Shown here: piece by piece, positions 1-9,800 of the stretch
How positions within the stretch are numbered: the first letter of the stretch is position 1
How the letters are laid out: each line of letters starts with the position of its first letter
Assembly (NCBI GenBank): GCA_022447605.1
Contig: JAKVBG010000011.1
Location: forward strand, 59,995-123,994
Direction of reading: 5' to 3'
Length of the DNA stretch: 64,000 nucleotides
Source: Mariniblastus sp.
GTDB lineage: Bacteria; Planctomycetota; Planctomycetia; Pirellulales; Pirellulaceae
Program-made: the position numbers and the translations under genes
The notes under the pieces: model-generated
Told to the model about the DNA's origin: nothing
Seen by the model: the letters and a program-made list of their open reading frames with translations, nothing else
The model's database searches: none

Positions 1-515
1 TCAATTGCCTCGTCTTCCGATTCAATATCTTTCCCGTCCAGCAGAAGGGCCTGATGCTGGGCGTAGATCAATTCCAGGTAGCGAAGCTGCTCGACTTCCA
101 TGGCGTAAGCATCCGCCAGCCACTGGTTGTCAGGGGAGTTTCCCACAGCGCGCATGGCGATTTCCAAAGATTCAATTTTGGCCGACACATCGGTCCGCAT
201 TTTTTCCAGTTCGTCAGCTGTGAGAGTAGGCAGGGCCGCCTTTTTATCCGGCTTGCTCTCAATGGAAATAGGGACATTTTGCGCAGCGAGCGTGAGTGAA
301 AACGCCAGAACCACCAAGCAGAACGCCAGGCTTCCGATGATCCGGCTTCCGATGATCCGGCTTCTGATGATGCGGCTTCTGAAAGGCCATTGCCAGCTGG
401 CCATCTTGGCTGCGGCTGTCTTGGACACGGCCGTCACTACCGGCGACGTCATCCGTCGTTTTTCCCAAGAGCGGCTTGGGGTGCGCGAATAACGGCGCGC
501 CGACTCAATCTGCAT
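1..515 (-). CDS. N-terminal part of a membrane-anchored or secreted coiled-coil protein (runs off left edge)
   Basis: The reading frame is open from the left window edge up to in-frame ATGs at 515, 452 and 404 on the minus strand. The ATG at 515 is preceded by AAGGA at a four-base spacing, so I use it; 452 and 404 give shorter N termini. A basic stretch carrying three copies of a five-residue unit (RSRIIR, SRIIG, SRIIG) leads into one hydrophobic segment (LAFCLVVLAFSLTLAAQ), which is a signal peptide or anchor. After it comes a charged, probably helical region (LTADELEKMRTDVSAKIESL and onward) up to the edge. Planctomycete MscS-type channels often start like this, but no channel domain is visible, so function is open. 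The reading-frame call is good because codon use and the signal segment are coherent; the start is uncertain. Confidence 0.6.
   Translation of the reverse strand, partial: MQIESARRYSRTPSRSWEKRRMTSPVVTAVSKTAAAKMASWQWPFRSRIIRSRIIGSRIIGSLAFCLVVLAFSLTLAAQNVPISIESKPDKKAALPTLTADELEKMRTDVSAKIESLEIAMRAVGNSPDNQWLADAYAMEVEQLRYLELIYAQHQALLLDGKDIESEDEAI
331..375. repeat. three tandem copies of a 15-bp unit
   Basis: The unit CTTCCGATGATCCGG occurs perfectly at 331-345 and 346-360 and with two mismatches at 361-375. It lies in frame within the gene at the left edge and encodes RIIGS-type units just before the hydrophobic segment, so copy-number change would lengthen or shorten the basic n-region without a frameshift. 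Confidence 0.85.
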
Positions 516-614
516 AGCATCCTTGCTTTCTGCCGATTGGCGAATTGGGTTTCACCGTTTAACAGGCGAAACTGAATCCAAAAAGGGAATTCCCCGGAGT
601 CTCCCGAATTGTTT

Positions 615-645
615 CCAGGAGCCCATACGGAATTCTATCTCCTGG
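615..645. repeat. 7-bp inverted repeat between cysC and the left-edge gene
   Basis: CCAGGAG at 615-621 is the exact reverse complement of CTCCTGG at 639-645, with a 17-nt spacer. It lies downstream of the cysC stop and about 100 bp upstream of the preferred start of the left-edge gene, both on the minus strand. No T-tract follows on the minus strand, so a regulator-binding site is as likely as a terminator. A 7-bp repeat can also occur by chance. Confidence 0.35.
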
Positions 646-759
646 TTCCGCAGCCAGGCAACCGGAAACAGAATGAACGAACCTGCTAGCTGCTACCAGG
701 CCCGTGGTCTATCCAGTAACCAGCGGCGCAGTGCAAAACAGTCTCAGTGATTCAAGGGA

Positions 760-1401
760 CTAACCGAGCTTACCGAGGTTCTTCAAATACTCGATCACTT
801 GCCCTGCCGATTCCTCCACGGACTCGCTACCGCTGGAAAGGTGCACCTCGGGATGTTCGGGCGGCTCATACGGGTCATCAATCCCTGTAAATCCTGTGAT
901 CTCGCCTGCCCTCGCCTTCTGGTACAAACCTTTCGGATCGCGTGATTCACAAATTTCCAGGGGAGTATCGACAAACACCTCGACAAAATCTCCTTCTCCC
1001 CCCGACCGGAGCACCGTGTCGCGGACGAGCTGACGGTCTTTTCGATAAGGACTCACAAAGGCGGTCAACGTAATCAGGCCGGCCGAGCAGAACAGGTCGG
1101 CGACACAGCCAATCCGACGAATGTTTTCGCTCCGGTCATCGGCCGCAAACGACAAACCAAAACGCTCCGCAAACGGGCTGCCATAGTCCGGTTCCAGAAG
1201 CTCCGGGCTGGCGTTCAGCCCATGCCGAACGTTGTCGCCGTCCAACAGGAAACTGGGCGCCTTCATTTCGTTTAACTGAAAATCGATATGATTGGCCAGT
1301 GTACTCTTCCCACTACCACTCAGACCTGTGAACCATACGACGCACCCACGCGCTCGTTGCACTCGGTGCTCGTGCCAGGTCACCAGGGTTTTGTCTGCCA
1401 T
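760..1401 (-). CDS. cysC: adenylylsulfate kinase (APS kinase)
   Basis: Phosphorylates adenosine 5'-phosphosulfate with ATP to give PAPS, the sulfonyl donor for sulfate assimilation and sulfotransferases; cytoplasmic. The 213-residue length fits the family. The P-loop GLSGSGKST is at residues 26-34, followed by LDGDNVRHGLN, the helix SENIRRIG and FVSPYRKDRQ, all family hallmarks. Between HGLN and the FGLSF segment there are about 17 extra residues compared with the classic E. coli form; a similar longer version is, as I recall, found in some other bacteria. No sulfate adenylyltransferase lies in the window, so APS must come from elsewhere. The acyl-CoA dehydrogenase-like gene lies 62 bp upstream on the same strand, so the two may share a transcript. 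AAGG upstream of ATG 1401 supports the start. Confidence 0.93.
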   Translation of the reverse strand: MADKTLVTWHEHRVQRARGCVVWFTGLSGSGKSTLANHIDFQLNEMKAPSFLLDGDNVRHGLNASPELLEPDYGSPFAERFGLSFAADDRSENIRRIGCVADLFCSAGLITLTAFVSPYRKDRQLVRDTVLRSGGEGDFVEVFVDTPLEICESRDPKGLYQKARAGEITGFTGIDDPYEPPEHPEVHLSSGSESVEESAGQVIEYLKNLGKLG

Positions 1402-1463
1402 CTTTTCCGCTTACCTTCTTGAATTCCCACTCGATCAATCATCCCTGCCAGGGATATCGTAAA

Positions 1464-2549
1464 TCAATTCTCCAGCCCGGCCAACTCGCACAGATTCGCC
1501 TGGGCTACCCCCTGCGGACAACTCCAAACCAGGAAAAACAGGGCCTCGCGACACCAACGGCCCACCGGATGACCCTCAACGTAGCCCGCTCCCTTGGCGG
1601 CGACAAGTGCTGACTGCGTCGATCGCAGGACCAGGCTGTTCGATTCGGTTCGCAAGGCCTCCCGGCTACAGGTTGGGTTTCCTTCCGCGGCATTCAAAAG
1701 CTGCTCGCAGAGGTAATCGAATTGCCTCTGCAAGGCGGTCGCATTCTCGGCCAGTTCCGGTCGCTCCCCAGCCTGCTTTTGCAGGAAACTGATGGCGGCA
1801 TGGCTGAGACCAACGGCCAGAGTGGAGGTCTGCAATCCACCGGTAGACCCGGCACCCGCGCTGGCCATGATGTTTTCACCCGGCCCGGCTATTCGCCTCG
1901 AATCGGCGACAAAAACGTCATTAAATCTCACTTTCCCAGTATGGCTGGCGGACAAACCAACCAATTCGAATCCGGGGTCAACCTCGATACCCTCTGAATC
2001 CATCGGCGCTACCAACAAGATTTGAGACGCGTCACGCAAACTGGCACCTACCACCAGCTGATTCGCTGCCTGCCCACCAGTGACCCAGGGTGAGTAACCG
2101 TTTAACCGCCAACCACCTTCAACCCGGTCGGCCACCAGGACTGGGTTGGCCAGGTGGCGCCGACTGGTCGTCAAGTGGGAAATGCCCACGGTCGCAAAGG
2201 CCTGTCCAGATGCCAGGGCGGGCAGCAACTCCCCTTTCAATTGGTCATCGCCGGACATGGCGATTCGACGGCAGGCAGCGACGAACTGGGTGATGATAAA
2301 CGTCGTCGTCAAGCATGCCGAACTGAGTTTCAGGTAGCCGCGGATCACATCCGGTTCCGACCAATCCAGCCCGCCCCATTGAGTTTCGATGAACCAACGA
2401 TTGACACCGTGGCCAGAACAGAGAGCGAGTGATTGGCGGGGCCAATCGGATGGTGTAGCCAGGCCGGTTCCCCCAGCCTGCAATTCCTGGCAAAGCTCAT
2501 CGAGCCGGGGATCGTCGGGCGATTCGATCTGGTGCTGGAAAGAGTTCAT
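1464..2549 (-). CDS. acyl-CoA dehydrogenase-like flavoprotein, probably lacking the catalytic glutamate
   Basis: The 361-residue protein has the acyl-CoA dehydrogenase layout: an N-terminal helical part (roughly 1-115), a middle beta domain (about 120-230; ATVGISHLTTSRR, LNGYSPWVTGGQAANQ, DSEGIEVDPGF) and a C-terminal helical domain. The C terminus keeps the family pattern AKGAGYVEGHP...RWCREALFF. Where medium-chain enzymes have YEGT with the catalytic base, however, this protein reads WSCPQGVAQ. I infer an altered or lost dehydrogenase reaction. FAD binding is expected from the fold. The gene is transcribed toward cysC, 62 bp away, and is divergent from the glucan phosphorylase. No Shine-Dalgarno sequence is visible before ATG 2549. 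The family is fairly sure; substrate unknown. Confidence 0.8.
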   Translation of the reverse strand: MNSFQHQIESPDDPRLDELCQELQAGGTGLATPSDWPRQSLALCSGHGVNRWFIETQWGGLDWSEPDVIRGYLKLSSACLTTTFIITQFVAACRRIAMSGDDQLKGELLPALASGQAFATVGISHLTTSRRHLANPVLVADRVEGGWRLNGYSPWVTGGQAANQLVVGASLRDASQILLVAPMDSEGIEVDPGFELVGLSASHTGKVRFNDVFVADSRRIAGPGENIMASAGAGSTGGLQTSTLAVGLSHAAISFLQKQAGERPELAENATALQRQFDYLCEQLLNAAEGNPTCSREALRTESNSLVLRSTQSALVAAKGAGYVEGHPVGRWCREALFFLVWSCPQGVAQANLCELAGLEN

Positions 2550-2841
2550 TGGATCATTTCATATTCTGCTGGGGTCTTCGGGTCCACGTTGGCAGGTCGA
2601 CTGCTGGCAGGAAGCCGATCAGGAAAACGACATCCTCTGGATAGCTCCCAAGGGCGTTTGTTTCCACCCTACCCCCGCTGCCAGCTACCAACGCCGAACA
2701 GGCCGATCGTCTCAAACTCACCCCACGGCAAACAGGGATTCATCAAATCCTGCGATCAAGCTATTTTATTTGTTTGTTCAAAACATACAAACCGGTGAAC
2801 TGTTTCCAGATATCCCCAATTTCCCGCGGATCACCTTACCC

Positions 2842-5031
2842 ATGAATGAATCGACTTCCATGCACGCAAAATCCCGCTCCCGCCGACCCCAGGATGATAC
2901 GTTCATCGACGAACTCTACGATAAGTGCATGGCCCTGGCGAGTAATTTATGGTGGTCCTGGACCCCGGAAGTGGAACGGTTGTTCCGCGACCTGGATCCG
3001 GTCCGCTGGCGGGAACTGGATCACAACCCGATCGCTTTGCTCAGCGAATTCACACCGGACCGCCTGTTTGAACGGGCCAATGAGATGGTCCTGTTCAGCC
3101 GCATCAACCAGGCTTACCGCCGGTTGAAGGAATACATGGCGAATCACCAAACGTGGGGTTCCACGCATGCCGGTGTCCTGGGAGCCAAACCCGTCGCGTA
3201 TTTTTCGGCCGAATTCGGGATCCATGAATCCCTGCCGATTTATTCCGGAGGACTGGGCGTCTTGTCGGGTGACCATGTCAAGAGCGCCAGCAACCTGGGC
3301 GTCCCCCTGGTCGCCGTTGGTCTGTTTTACGCGCAGGGGTACTTTCGACAAAAACTCGACCGTGACGGTTTCCAGCATGAAGCATATGACGACACAAAAG
3401 TGGAACAGTTACCGATCAAACCGGCGATGGACCGCGAGGGCAACCCGGTCCTGCTCGATATTGCAACCCAAACCGGTATCATCAAGATCAAGGTATGGAA
3501 GGTACAGGTCGGACGGGTTCCGCTCTACTTGCTGGACAGCAATGTCGCCGGGAACGGACCGGAAGATCGTCAATTGACCAGCCGTCTTTATGGCGGTGAC
3601 GAGCGGACACGGATTCGCCAGGAGCTGGTCCTCGGCATTGGCGGGGTCAAGGCACTCAACGCCATCGGCATCAGTCCCGGTGTTTATCACCTGAACGAAG
3701 GCCATAGCGCATTTGCCCCACTGGAGGTCATCCGCTACCGCATGGAGAGTGACGGCCTGACGTTTGAGGATGCTGTCCGCGAAGTGTCGATGCAGACGGC
3801 ATTCACGACTCACACACCGGTCCCGGCCGGACATGACCGGTTTACCGCTGAACTGGTCGAAGAACACCTCGGCCCACTCCGCGAAGACCTGGGGTTATCA
3901 CCCGCGGCGCTGGTAGAGCTGGGCCAGGTTGATCCCTCCGGCTCAGCAGAACTTTTTTGCATGACCGTTCTCGGGCTCAAACTCTCTCGAACCGCCAATG
4001 CCGTCAGCCAGTTGCATGGTTCGGTTTCGCGACGCATGTGGTCATCATTGTGGCCCACCCGCCTGGAAGAGGATGTTCCGATCGGTCACATCACCAACGG
4101 CGTCCACTCCCAGACCTGGTTGGCCAACCAGATGCGGACGCTCTACAACAAACATTTTCCTGTTGACTGGACAAAACGTCTGGGTGAGCCGACCGTCTGG
4201 GACGGGATTCTCGATGTGGACCCTGGCGAGCTGTGGGAAACTCACAATACGCTCAAGGCGCGCATGATTTCATTCATCCGTCGTCGACTGGCAGACCAGG
4301 CATCGCGCCGCGGGGAAGATTTGGAGGCAGTCGAGTTTGCCCGTTCCGTGCTGGATCCCGAAATTCTGACCATCGGTTTTGCCAGGCGTTTTGCCACCTA
4401 CAAGCGGGCCAACCTGCTTTTTTCCGAGATGGAACGGATCAAGTCTCTGATGAACGATCCTCACCGCCCAATTCAGATCGTGTTTGCCGGCAAAGCCCAT
4501 CCCAAGGATCAACCCGGCAAGGACTTTATCCGCAGCATCGCCAGCCTCAGAAACGACCCCGCGCTGAAAAACAGGGTCGTATTCGTTGAAGATTACGATG
4601 TCAATCTCTGCCGGCACCTGGTCCAGGGAGTGGATGTCTGGCTGAACAATCCGCGCCGCCCGATGGAAGCCTCGGGAACCAGTGGACAGAAGGTCGTGTT
4701 GAACGGCGGTTTAAACCTCTCCATCCTTGACGGTTGGTGGGCCGAAGCATTCGATGGCGGTAATGGGTTTGCCATCGGCAACGGAACCCATCACACTTCC
4801 GACAAAATTTCCGATCAGCGCGATGCCGAATCGCTCTACCAGGTCCTGGAAAATGAAGTGGCGCCCATGTTCTATCATCGAGACATTGACGGTTTGCCAC
4901 GGGAGTGGGTCCGCCGTATGGTGCATTCCATTCATACGCTCGCCTGGCGGTTCAGTTCCGATCGGATGGTGATGGATTATGCCGAGCATGTCTACCTGCC
5001 CGCTGCGGGTGGCCTGAGTTGCAAAATGTAG
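2842..5031 (+). CDS. glgP: alpha-glucan (glycogen/maltodextrin) phosphorylase
   Basis: Releases glucose-1-phosphate from alpha-1,4-glucans using inorganic phosphate and PLP; cytoplasmic carbon-storage metabolism. The N terminus carries the short helical module (LASNLWWSWTPEVERLF) typical of the bacterial/archaeal phosphorylase group that differs from the mammalian type. The catalytic core follows: AYFSAEFGIHESLPIYSGGL, NEGHSAFAPLEVIR, TTHTPVPAGHDRF, RFATYKRANL and the PLP box EASGTSGQK, with the Schiff-base lysine at residue 617. The usual residue before that lysine is Met; here it is Gln. The open frame extends back to 2389, but the stretch before 2842 does not look like protein of this family, so I start at ATG 2842 (729 residues). 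No clear ribosome site is seen. No other glycogen gene is adjacent. Confidence 0.92.
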   Translation: MNESTSMHAKSRSRRPQDDTFIDELYDKCMALASNLWWSWTPEVERLFRDLDPVRWRELDHNPIALLSEFTPDRLFERANEMVLFSRINQAYRRLKEYMANHQTWGSTHAGVLGAKPVAYFSAEFGIHESLPIYSGGLGVLSGDHVKSASNLGVPLVAVGLFYAQGYFRQKLDRDGFQHEAYDDTKVEQLPIKPAMDREGNPVLLDIATQTGIIKIKVWKVQVGRVPLYLLDSNVAGNGPEDRQLTSRLYGGDERTRIRQELVLGIGGVKALNAIGISPGVYHLNEGHSAFAPLEVIRYRMESDGLTFEDAVREVSMQTAFTTHTPVPAGHDRFTAELVEEHLGPLREDLGLSPAALVELGQVDPSGSAELFCMTVLGLKLSRTANAVSQLHGSVSRRMWSSLWPTRLEEDVPIGHITNGVHSQTWLANQMRTLYNKHFPVDWTKRLGEPTVWDGILDVDPGELWETHNTLKARMISFIRRRLADQASRRGEDLEAVEFARSVLDPEILTIGFARRFATYKRANLLFSEMERIKSLMNDPHRPIQIVFAGKAHPKDQPGKDFIRSIASLRNDPALKNRVVFVEDYDVNLCRHLVQGVDVWLNNPRRPMEASGTSGQKVVLNGGLNLSILDGWWAEAFDGGNGFAIGNGTHHTSDKISDQRDAESLYQVLENEVAPMFYHRDIDGLPREWVRRMVHSIHTLAWRFSSDRMVMDYAEHVYLPAAGGLSCKM

Positions 5032-5254
5032 ACAAAAATGCTGGCCAGAACGCACCGGCAATCCAGAAAATGGGGGATATTCCCTGGCCCAGAGCAAAGA
5101 GCGAGCTGCGGCCATGAATCGGATCGAAAGCTCGGGCAAGCTCAGCTAGAATGGCGAACGAACCGGGGAGCGACCCGGGGAACGAGTCGGCCCATACGCC
5201 GTTGGTCGAACCCGATCGCTCCTGCCACGATGAAAACCAACCCCGGGAGTTCCC

Positions 5255-6739
5255 ATGCCTCGAATGACTCACGAGAAAACCGTTTTGATCCTCTGCTTGG
5301 TTTTTTTTCTACCCGTTCCACCTACAGCGCTGGCCCAGTACCAAGAGACCGCGCCTCCCCCGGCTGACTTGACGGTCGGTTTCGACTCGATCACGGCGGA
5401 CCAGGCTGAGAACTGGCTTACGACATTAGCCGACCCAAGATTTGAGGGCCGGGGAACCGGTCAGCCTGGTTACCTCAAAGCGGCCCACTGGATTGCTGGC
5501 AAGCTGGCCGAGTTTCATTTGAAGCCGGTGGGTGATGGGGACACCTACTTTCAAATGATGCCCATTACGCGCCGCTTTCCCGACATCAGTGAATGCCTGA
5601 TTGAGGGACCCGATGGATTCAAGTTGCCCGGCGCAGGAAATCTAGGTTTCGAAGCATACAACGATCAGGCCACGGTCACAGGGGAAGTCGTGATGCTCCG
5701 TTTTAACGGGCCGGATCCAACCATCCCGGAAAACATCAACCTGCGAGACAAGATTGTCCTGTTCAGCGCCGACGAACAGGCCTTGAACCGTGCGCCTCGA
5801 TTGATCGCGGCTAACCGTCCAGCCGCCACGTTGCGGGTGATTGCCGGCACACCGACTTCCAGCTGGCAAACGATCTTTCCAGGTCGACAACGACGGGCCG
5901 GTCGTGTCTCGGGCACCATCCGTCAGACCGCTGCCACCAAACTGGCCAACGCGTTGAAAGTACCTCAAAACTGGAGCGCCAAAGAAACGGCGATTGAAAT
6001 ACCCGTTTCGATCACGATCCGCATGCGCATTCGCGAGGAAAAGGCGGCCGCTCCCAACGTCGTCGGTCTGCTGGAGGGTTCGGACCCGAAACTGAAAGAC
6101 GAGTATGTTGTGATCGGGGCCCACCTCGATCACTTGGGGACCCGAGGTGGTTCGATCTACCCTGGTGCCGATGACAATGGCTCCGGCTCCACGGCCGTGC
6201 TCAGCATTGCCCGCGCGCTCTCTCTCAACCCGGTCAAACCGAAACGAAGTATTCTATTTATCTGGTTCACAGCGGAGGAAGTCGGTCTGATTGGATCCAA
6301 ATACTATACCGATCACCCAATCCTGCCGGTCGACAAGATGACATGCATGTTCAACATCGACATGGTGGGTCGCAACGAAGACCAGGGAGCCGGGGATGCG
6401 GATGCCGATAACGAGGGGCATATCCACCTGGTGGGGAGCCAGCGCGGCGATACCGAACTGCACAACCTGATCCTGGCTGCCAATCGGCACGTCGGATTCC
6501 AGTTTGAACTCGATATGGAGTCTGTTTGGAATCGAAGCGATCAGGTCAACTTCTTTGAGCAGGGCGTTCCGGTTGCCTTCCTGTTTGGTGGATTTCACCC
6601 CGATTACCACCAACCCTCGGACACGGCCGACAAGATCAACTACCCGAAGATTGCTGCGGCCGCCAAGCTTTTCTATCTGGCCACTTTTGCTGCCGCGGAC
6701 CATGGAAAATTCACGATGAAAACCGGCTCAAGCGAATGA
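5255..6739 (+). CDS. secreted M28-family zinc aminopeptidase
   Basis: A 494-residue exported metallopeptidase. The signal peptide is about residues 8-27 (ILCLVFFLPVPPTALA then Q). Residues about 45-290 contain the N-terminal helix region and a PA-like insert (TGEVVMLRF...LRDKIVLFSA). The peptidase core carries the expected co-catalytic zinc ligands in order: His in GAHLDHLG, Asp in GADDNGSGS, the Glu pair in FTAEEVGLIGS, Asp in FNIDMVGRN and His in YHQPSDTADKI. All ligands are present, so it should be active. It would remove N-terminal residues from peptides outside the cytoplasm. GGGAG five bases before ATG 5255 supports this start over ATG 5267. It is convergent with the addA-like gene. Confidence 0.9.
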   Translation: MPRMTHEKTVLILCLVFFLPVPPTALAQYQETAPPPADLTVGFDSITADQAENWLTTLADPRFEGRGTGQPGYLKAAHWIAGKLAEFHLKPVGDGDTYFQMMPITRRFPDISECLIEGPDGFKLPGAGNLGFEAYNDQATVTGEVVMLRFNGPDPTIPENINLRDKIVLFSADEQALNRAPRLIAANRPAATLRVIAGTPTSSWQTIFPGRQRRAGRVSGTIRQTAATKLANALKVPQNWSAKETAIEIPVSITIRMRIREEKAAAPNVVGLLEGSDPKLKDEYVVIGAHLDHLGTRGGSIYPGADDNGSGSTAVLSIARALSLNPVKPKRSILFIWFTAEEVGLIGSKYYTDHPILPVDKMTCMFNIDMVGRNEDQGAGDADADNEGHIHLVGSQRGDTELHNLILAANRHVGFQFELDMESVWNRSDQVNFFEQGVPVAFLFGGFHPDYHQPSDTADKINYPKIAAAAKLFYLATFAAADHGKFTMKTGSSE

Positions 6740-6808
6740 CCGGATCGGGAACCACTACCCCCGTTTGATTTGGAAAAAATCGACATTCCCCTTAACAAGA
6801 TTGCCGAA

Positions 6809-9800
6809 TCAATCATCATCCCAGAGCTTCATCTGGCCGGGGGGCAGCGGGTCGGTTTCAGCTGCCGGTTCCGTCCCGCCCGACGGGTCGGGGCGAGACG
6901 GCGTTGGCGTGGACAGGTCGGATTCCAGTAATCCCCAACCCGGGTCGTCGCCATCGGGCAAATCACCTGCCCAAGTGGCCGTTTCTTCCTCGGTCAGCTC
7001 AATATCGACCCGTCGGTCGGAAGCGACAAACAACAATCGCGCCGTCACCCGTTCGATCGGTAAATGACAGAAACGGCTGACGGCCATCCGATAGGCATTC
7101 AACTGCGGCCGGTAATACTCCACCCGTTGCCCCATATTCTCCTCCGTCACCTGGTCGGTCTTGAAGTCGATCAGATCCGCAGCGATCAAATTGGCCCCGT
7201 TGTAAATCAGGACCAGCCGGTCGATAAAACCCTGCACCAGCTCTCCTCGATGGTAAACGGCAAAGGGCCGTTCATTCTGGACCTCCAACCGTATGGCATC
7301 GGTCGATACAGGATGATCCGCGAGGAATTCAGGGAGGATCTCCTGTTGGTAACGGTCAAGGGAGAGCACGTGGGCCACCGAATCGGTTTTCAGCATCTGC
7401 TCAAAATCGCCAACCGCGTGCTGGCAGGCCGCGGGCGATGGATCGACTTGTTTCACCTGATCAAGCAGGCCCTGCCGGTCGACCTTGAAATCTTCCAACC
7501 AATGAACCTGCTGAAAACAACGGTGAATCAGGGAACCGTAGAGCAGGGCGTCCTGTTGATCGTGGGCGGAGAAAATCGTTTGCAAACGGACACGACTCCC
7601 CCCTTCCAAGCTGGATGGACTGGTCCGTGTCAAACCTCGCCCCGAGCGAACCGTCTGATCGAGTCCGACCGGTGTCAGCATGGCATCGTCTGACAGGTAA
7701 AATTCATCCAGCCGTTCATCCGCAGCGGGGGGCGTGAGTGGACCGGGAGTTTGCCGGTACCAATTTGGATCACCCAGTTCATAAATCAGCTTGTCCTTGG
7801 GCGCATTCTTGTCGGCACCCGCTCCCAAGGTCGATAACAGAATGCCTTCGTCCGATACATCGCTCGCCTTCGCACCACGAGAGATGACCAAGTGGACAGC
7901 GCGAACCGCGCGGGTCAAGGCGACATACAGCACGGACAGGCTTTCGCGAACCTCTCCTTCACGTTCCTGTTCAAACATCTGCGGGAACGGTTCCGCCAGG
8001 TAGTGACGTTCGTTTTCACTCACCCAGCGGCAGGCGATCGAAACCGGTTCGGTCGGCGACGGGCGGTCAACCACCACGTCGGGCCGGTGGTTCAACCAAC
8101 CTTGCCGCGATGTCTGGAATGGCAATACGACGATGTCAAACTCCAAACCCTTCGACTGGTGAACCGTCATGACACGGATCTTCGCACTCGACCGGTCGTG
8201 GGCCCGAAATTCTTTCCGAATGTAGGCCACAAACCGGTCTGCCCGGATGCGCGAACGTTCACCGCGGACCTGATCGTCGTAATTGAATGCCTGTTGGACC
8301 AGTTGCTGCAACCGCATCAACTCGCGGCGGGTACAATGGTCCACCAGGTCACACGCCATCGACTCGATGGTCGGTCCATACCCTTTGGACAGTAAATCTT
8401 TGCGCAACGGGTTGGCCGACAACACGGCCGTCTCGGCATTCGCCTGCTGGTTACCGGTAACCTCTGGCTCCAGCCCGAACCTCGCTGCCAAGGGACTGTG
8501 CGAGACATGAAATCTCGCGATCGAATCACTCGGGTGATCGATCAGCTGAATGGCCGAAAGCACCAATTCGACAGCTGCCGAATCGGTCAGGGGGTTCCCG
8601 CCCTCTTCACTGGCAGGAATGCCCGCCTGCTGCAAACCGAAGATCAACTGGCCAACCGTCTCGTTCTTCCGCACCAGCACACCGATGGTCAATTCGTCAT
8701 CTGCGGCGTGACGCGCAGATAGCCCGGAGATCAGATCAACGGTCCGCTGAATGACGTTCTGGTTCCGTTGCGCCGCCTTTTCCCACCAGTTCTCTGCGTC
8801 TTCCGCTTCAGGGGCATACTCCATCGTGACGTAACCACTCAACTCCTGTTTCGCCGTCTTGTGGGTTTCAAAACGCTCCTGCCACTGCCGGACGGCCAAC
8901 TGGACCAGAGGTTTCTTGAATTCGAGTTCTCCCAATTGACCAAATACCGAATTCACCATCTCGATCACCACCGGTGAAGAGCGATAACTGATGGAAAGTT
9001 TTTCCGTGTCATTGACATCTTTCAGCTGGCCAGTCACCACATCAAAAATCTCCGCCAGACCTCCACGCCAGCCAAAGATGGCCTGCTTCGTATCGCCGAC
9101 ACAGAAAAATGACCGGTCATCACCCTCTTCCGCCGCACGGAGTGCGAACGGTTTGATGACGGACCACTGAGAGGGTGACGTATCCTGAAATTCGTCCAGT
9201 AACAGATGGTGAATCTGGTGATCCATTCGAAAGGCCATCGCCCGCATCTCCCTGGCGGCAACGTAGGCCACCAATCGCTGCGTAATGTCGTCAAACCGCA
9301 ACTGCCCCTCGGCCGTCTTCAGTTCTTCAAAACGCCGGGAATACTGTTTCAACAGTTCAAACGTCGAAGTATTCTGCTGAATCAACCGGGCCACCACATA
9401 GGCCCGGCAGTGCGGGACAAGGCGGGAATACAACTCGACCAGTTCGGGCGGCAACGGCTTGTAGTAGGAAGACTCACCACTGACCACGGTAGCGAACATC
9501 TTCGATTGAATCAGCGCATCCCAGTCCCGGTTGACGAGGTGTTGAATCTCCTTCTGCAGTTGCCCTTTCTGTTTACTATGGGGAAAATCGATCGACTCCA
9601 GCCCCTCCAGTTGCACGACCAGCTCATCCAGTTCCTGATCGGTAAGGTAGCTGTTACAAGCGGGAATCTGGTTCCAGGCACCCGGCTCCGAATCGAGGTA
9701 AATCGAGTAGATGGCACGTACCGTCAGACGGATCAGTTCGGAAACCCGCCGCTGCGCATCCCCCTTGTTCATCAGGCGAACCAGTTGCAAGACAGAATCC

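Noticed and set aside
2389..2841. N-terminal extension of the glucan phosphorylase frame
   Set aside because: It overlaps the divergent acyl-CoA dehydrogenase-like gene and does not resemble phosphorylase; the family start fits ATG 2842.
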